The notes below the pieces were generated by a model. That model did no database searches. It had not been told where the DNA came from and saw nothing but the letters and a program-made list of their open reading frames with translations. This document shows positions 61,022 through 64,000 of a DNA stretch of 64,000 nucleotides, one piece after another. This stretch comes from Microbacterium sp. CFH 31415. GTDB taxonomy: Bacteria; Actinomycetota; Actinomycetes; Actinomycetales; Microbacteriaceae. Made by a program: the position numbers and the translations under genes. Within the stretch, counting starts at the first letter, position 1. The number at the start of each line of letters is the position of its first letter. The stretch spans positions 1 through 64,000 of the forward strand of contig NZ_JAKYXC010000006.1 in the NCBI RefSeq assembly GCF_022538185.1. Reading direction: 5' to 3'.

Positions 61022-62337
61022 CAGATGCGAACCCCCCGCGTGCGCCGCCAGAGCGTCTGCACGGGGTGGGGGATCCGCTCGATCCCGTCGGCTCTGTCGC
61101 GTTCCTGGACGCCGTAGCAGATGCCGGCGATGATCCAGAGGATGGAGGCGTGGCCGGCGACCCAGTAGAGGTCGAACTGGCTCTGGGCCAGCTTGGCGGC
61201 GACGACCGCGAGGCCGAGCGTGCCATACACCGGGTTCATCCGCGCGAGCGCCCAGAGCGCGCCGGCGAACATACCGAGGAAGCCGATGAGTCCCAGCACG
61301 CCTACGGTCGTCAGCACCTCCAGCTCGGCGTTCGGAGGCTGGAATCCGCCGAACCCGGTGTGCCACGTCGTCCACCATCGGTGGCCGACACCGAAGATCG
61401 GCGACTGCAGCCACACGATGATCGATTCGCCGTACCAGGTGATCCGCTGGGCGGCCGAACTGAAGTCATTGTCGGACGCGAGCTGGGAGGCGACTTCTTG
61501 GTAGACGAACCATCCGGTGGGGATGAGGATCAGCCACATCCACCTCGAGCGCTTCCCGTTGTGGAATCGCGGCCGGAGGCCGACGACGAAGATTCCGATC
61601 AGCCCCCCGACGATCGCCTGGCGCGACTGGGCGGCGGCCATGCCGACACCGCAGATCACGAAGGCCCCCCACGCCATCCACCCCGGCCAGCCCAGCCACG
61701 GGGGGTTGGCGAAGGCGATGACGAGACCGACCATCAAGAATGCGCCGATCGCATTCTTGTGCCACACGCCCAGGTAGACGGGCTGGAGTCCGTTGCCCAG
61801 CGCCATGACCCCGGCCGTCGCGCCCATGGCGACGCAGATCGCGACGAAGATTCCCAGTGCGAGACGGGCATGGCCCTCTCGGCCGATCACGAACCCGACG
61901 ACCATCGCGCCGAGAACCAATACCAGTTCGTGGGCCCACTCGATGTAGTTCTCGGCGTAGCGGTTGAGGATGAGCTGAGGGGCGGTCAGTGCGACGTAGA
62001 AAGCCCCGGACCACAGCAGCGGCTGCATGGTGTGGAGACCGCGGCCGCGCACCAGCACCAGCGAGACCAGCACGGCTATGCCCAGGAGGAGGTCAGATCC
62101 GCTCATCGGGCCGATCCGCTGCACCGCGAAGACGGCCGGAACGGCGAGCACCGGCACGAGCGAGAGGTCGATCGCGGCGACAGCGATGAGCAGAACACCC
62201 AGCGCGAGGTAGATCGCGTAGTCGGGCAGGCGCGCGCTCGCCAAGCCCATGGAGGCACCGAGGACGAGCAGCACGAGGATCCCCAGGATCGTCGTGCCCA
62301 CTCCCCGGATCGTCGTGCCTGTGGGCTGGAAGGTCAC
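61021..62337 (-). CDS. O-antigen ligase / polymerase-like membrane protein
   Basis: A 438-residue protein with about eleven membrane helices. A large extracytoplasmic loop between late helices carries SPIFGVGHRWW and PPNAELEVLTTVGVLGLIG, the pattern of the Wzy_C/WaaL superfamily. In a Gram-positive polysaccharide locus this is more likely a chain polymerase than a lipid A ligase. The GTG at 62337 lies 6 nt behind a TACCAT box with no ribosome site (leaderless). It is divergent from the next GT4 gene. Confidence 0.85.
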   Translation of the reverse strand: MTFQPTGTTIRGVGTTILGILVLLVLGASMGLASARLPDYAIYLALGVLLIAVAAIDLSLVPVLAVPAVFAVQRIGPMSGSDLLLGIAVLVSLVLVRGRGLHTMQPLLWSGAFYVALTAPQLILNRYAENYIEWAHELVLVLGAMVVGFVIGREGHARLALGIFVAICVAMGATAGVMALGNGLQPVYLGVWHKNAIGAFLMVGLVIAFANPPWLGWPGWMAWGAFVICGVGMAAAQSRQAIVGGLIGIFVVGLRPRFHNGKRSRWMWLILIPTGWFVYQEVASQLASDNDFSSAAQRITWYGESIIVWLQSPIFGVGHRWWTTWHTGFGGFQPPNAELEVLTTVGVLGLIGFLGMFAGALWALARMNPVYGTLGLAVVAAKLAQSQFDLYWVAGHASILWIIAGICYGVQERDRADGIERIPHPVQTLWRRTRGVRI

Positions 62338-62343
62338 AGGGCA

Positions 62344-62349
62344 ATGGTA
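62344..62349 (-). promoter_or_regulatory. Probable -10 element, leaderless polymerase-like gene
   Basis: On the minus strand TACCAT is followed by 6 nt and the GTG at 62337. Confidence 0.4.
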
Positions 62350-62388
62350 GGGCTCGATCGCGGTGTACCGCTCGGCGAGCCTCTCCCT

Positions 62389-62394
62389 TAGGGT
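62389..62394 (+). promoter_or_regulatory. Probable -10 element, leaderless GT4 gene
   Basis: TAGGGT is followed by 6 nt and a GTG at 62401, which therefore seems a better start than the GTG at 62395. Divergent from the box at 62344-62349. Confidence 0.4.
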
Positions 62395-62400
62395 GTGCAG

Positions 62401-63720
62401 GTGGCATCTCCTCCTCGCAGCGCCCCTGCGCGGGTGGTGGTCGTCTCCCACACCGCAGATGTCGGGGGCGCAGAGATCGCGATTCTGCGTCTGCTCCGCG
62501 CTCGCGACCGCGACGCTTTCGACGTCTCGGCGATCGTGCTCGAGGAGGGTGCCTTTCCCGACCTCCTGCGCGCGGCCGGGGTGCCGACCGAAGTCATCGC
62601 GACCGCGGCGGTGCACCGCGTCACCCGCCGTGAGGCGGCGTCCGTGGGCGCTCTATGGCGAAATGCCGTCGCCACTCTGGCCGTCGCGCGCACCGTGCGC
62701 CGGAAGCTCCGTGGCCTCCGCGCCGAGTTGGTCGTCGCCAACTCGCTCAAGGGCGCTGTCATCACTTCGATCGCCCGTCCGCTCCGCACGCCATGGGTGT
62801 GGCACCTGCATGACCGGCTCGCACCCGACTACCTCCCCGTCCCGTTCGTCTTCGCGATGCGCGCTCTGGCGCGCTGGAGTCCGCGACTCGTGGTGGCGAA
62901 CTCGTGGGCGACGGCGCAAACCCTTCGCTCGACGCCCGCCGAACGCATCGTCGTCGCGTATCCCGGGCTTCCTCGCGAAGCGTTCGCGGATCAGGGGCAT
63001 CCGCCGGCAGCGACCGTGGGGATCGTCGGGAGGATCAGCGCCACGAAGGGCCAGCGTGTCTTCCTCGAAGCCGCCCGACGCGTCCTCGCCGAGAACCCCG
63101 CCGCGCGGTTCCGCATCGTCGGGGGCGCCCTGTTCGAAGACGCCGCCGAGGAGAACGAGCTGCGCACGCTCGTCGAGACCTCACCCGACCTGAGAGCCAG
63201 CGTGGAGTGGACCGGCTGGGTCGCAGACACCCCGGCCGAGCTCCGCCGGCTGTCGCTGGCGGTCCACGCGTCGCCGGTGCCTGAGCCATTCGGTCAGGTG
63301 ATCGTGGAGGCGATGGCGGCCGGCGTGCCGGTGATCGGCACCGATGCCGGGGGAGTTCCCGAGATCATCGACCCCTCCTCGTGCGCTGTCGAACTCGCCG
63401 ATGGCGTGCGTCGGAGCGATCTGGGACTGCTCGTCCGCCCCGGCGACGATCTCGCCCTCGCTCGGGCGATCGGGTGGATGCTGCGCCATGACATCGAAGC
63501 GCAGGTGATGGCGTCGGCCGCGCGGGAGGCAGCGTGGGAGCGCTACGGGATCACCCGCACGTGGTCCGTCGTCGGCGACGCGTGGGGGACCGCCCTCGAC
63601 GCCCGCCGTGGGGAGCGCGGCGCAGGCTCAGGGGGTGCCGACCCCAGCGCGGCGGTCGCGACGACGACCGTCGATCCCCGCCCAGACGCCGGCGAAGAGA
63701 CCCGCGATCTCGACGACTGA
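62401..63720 (+). CDS. Glycosyltransferase family 4
   Basis: A 439-residue GT-B transferase. The N-terminus has VVVVSHTADVGGAEIAILRLL; the middle is NSLKGAVITSIARPL; the donor domain has GIVGRISATKGQRVFLEAA and PEPFGQVIVEAMAAGVPVIGTDAGGVPEII with the E-x7-E pair. The GTG at 62401 is chosen by the -10 box 6 nt upstream. About 45 C-terminal residues are disordered and overlap, in antisense, the last 93 bp of the convergent gene at 63628. It is likely part of the same glycan pathway. Confidence 0.9.
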   Translation: MASPPRSAPARVVVVSHTADVGGAEIAILRLLRARDRDAFDVSAIVLEEGAFPDLLRAAGVPTEVIATAAVHRVTRREAASVGALWRNAVATLAVARTVRRKLRGLRAELVVANSLKGAVITSIARPLRTPWVWHLHDRLAPDYLPVPFVFAMRALARWSPRLVVANSWATAQTLRSTPAERIVVAYPGLPREAFADQGHPPAATVGIVGRISATKGQRVFLEAARRVLAENPAARFRIVGGALFEDAAEENELRTLVETSPDLRASVEWTGWVADTPAELRRLSLAVHASPVPEPFGQVIVEAMAAGVPVIGTDAGGVPEIIDPSSCAVELADGVRRSDLGLLVRPGDDLALARAIGWMLRHDIEAQVMASAAREAAWERYGITRTWSVVGDAWGTALDARRGERGAGSGGADPSAAVATTTVDPRPDAGEETRDLDD

Positions 63721-64000
63721 CCGAGTGAGGATGATCGGCGAGGTCACGCGCCGCTGCATGGTCGCCTTCTCACCCTCAGCATCGCGCCCCTTCGCGATCA
63801 ATCGACCGACCAGCGAGAAGTAGTGGCCCTGCTGTCGGAACGCCGTCACGTAGTACCGACGCAGATACGGGGTCCGCCAGCCGAACACCCGCGCCAGGAG
63901 CATGACGTGATTGCGGCGGGAGTAGTACAGATAGCGCCGGTCGAAGCGCTGGCCGCCGATCTGGTACGGCGCGGCCACGTGGCGTACCAGCGCCCGAGGC
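63628..64000 (-). CDS. Glycosyltransferase family 2, C-terminal fragment (cut by the window edge)
   Basis: The frame is open to the window end, so only the last ~123 residues are seen. The visible part, AAPYQIGGQRFDRRYLYYSRRNHVMLLARVFGW, is typical of the end of GT2 rhamnosyl- or galactosyltransferase-type enzymes of actinobacterial polysaccharide loci. A GTG at 63978 is inside the domain and is not the real start. Its 3' end overlaps that of the convergent GT4 gene by 93 bp. Function as a sugar transferase is likely; donor unknown. Confidence 0.78.
   Translation of the reverse strand, partial: PRALVRHVAAPYQIGGQRFDRRYLYYSRRNHVMLLARVFGWRTPYLRRYYVTAFRQQGHYFSLVGRLIAKGRDAEGEKATMQRRVTSPIILTRSVVEIAGLFAGVWAGIDGRRRDRRAGVGTP

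Overview
The window is high-GC, densely coded DNA. GTG starts are frequent, genes overlap by ATGA or GTGA, and several leaderless promoters of the TANNNT type sit 6 nt before a start codon. With the gene content (mycoredoxin, class II UvrA, RDD/FHA/PP2C/kinase cluster), this points to an actinobacterium, most likely Microbacteriaceae and probably Microbacterium-like. That placement is inferred from gene content and style, not from a marker gene. I saw no rRNA, tRNA, CRISPR array, insertion sequence or prophage.

Layout. 0-10.5 kb: housekeeping and accessory enzymes (SDR oxidoreductase, RecQ, formate-THF ligase, three GNAT proteins of which one is fused to a GH16-like domain, acyl-CoA oxidase, 3-methyladenine glycosylase I). 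10.6-13.6 kb: a compact four-gene unit, consisting of a WXG100-like small protein, a helical/membrane/lipase protein, a lipoprotein and an unknown cytosolic protein. It resembles a type VII secretion lipase effector module. 13.7-18.4 kb: a fused LLM-flavin/FAD oxidoreductase and a class II UvrA. 18.5-35.1 kb: nine almost overlapping genes, comprising a giant Ig-like/fibronectin III surface protein, MoxR ATPase, DUF58, a transglutaminase-like protein lacking its cysteine, RDD-FHA, PP2C phosphatase, FHA, Ser/Thr kinase and FHA-HTH. This matches the plan of the PFNA cluster of bifidobacteria. An 18-bp element lies upstream of both the lipase unit and this cluster (one mismatch), suggesting common control.

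35-43 kb: degenerate serine-recombinase-like protein, Na+/H+ antiporter, a frameshifted malate dehydrogenase, zinc metallopeptidase, prolyl aminopeptidase and a DEAD-box helicase with a long leader. These are followed by a 0.7-kb non-coding block of three hairpin-rich extragenic repeats, a G-rich simple repeat and tandem copies of the end of the next gene. 43-51.2 kb: GMC oxidoreductase plus aldehyde dehydrogenase, a GPH-type transporter, and a kynurenine operon (tryptophan 2,3-dioxygenase, an amidohydrolase in the place of the formamidase, kynureninase). 51.2 kb to the end: mycoredoxin, then a polysaccharide/surface glycan region (GT2-GtrA, acyltransferase, GT87, three GT4 enzymes, PAP2 phosphatase, Wzz-type tyrosine kinase with its low-molecular-weight phosphatase, O-antigen-ligase-like protein, and a truncated GT2 at the window edge).

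The most promising unexplored material is the lipase/lipoprotein module with its shared upstream motif, the pseudo-transglutaminase in the kinase cluster, the GNAT-GH16 fusion, the possible replacement formamidase and the three-hairpin repeat family.
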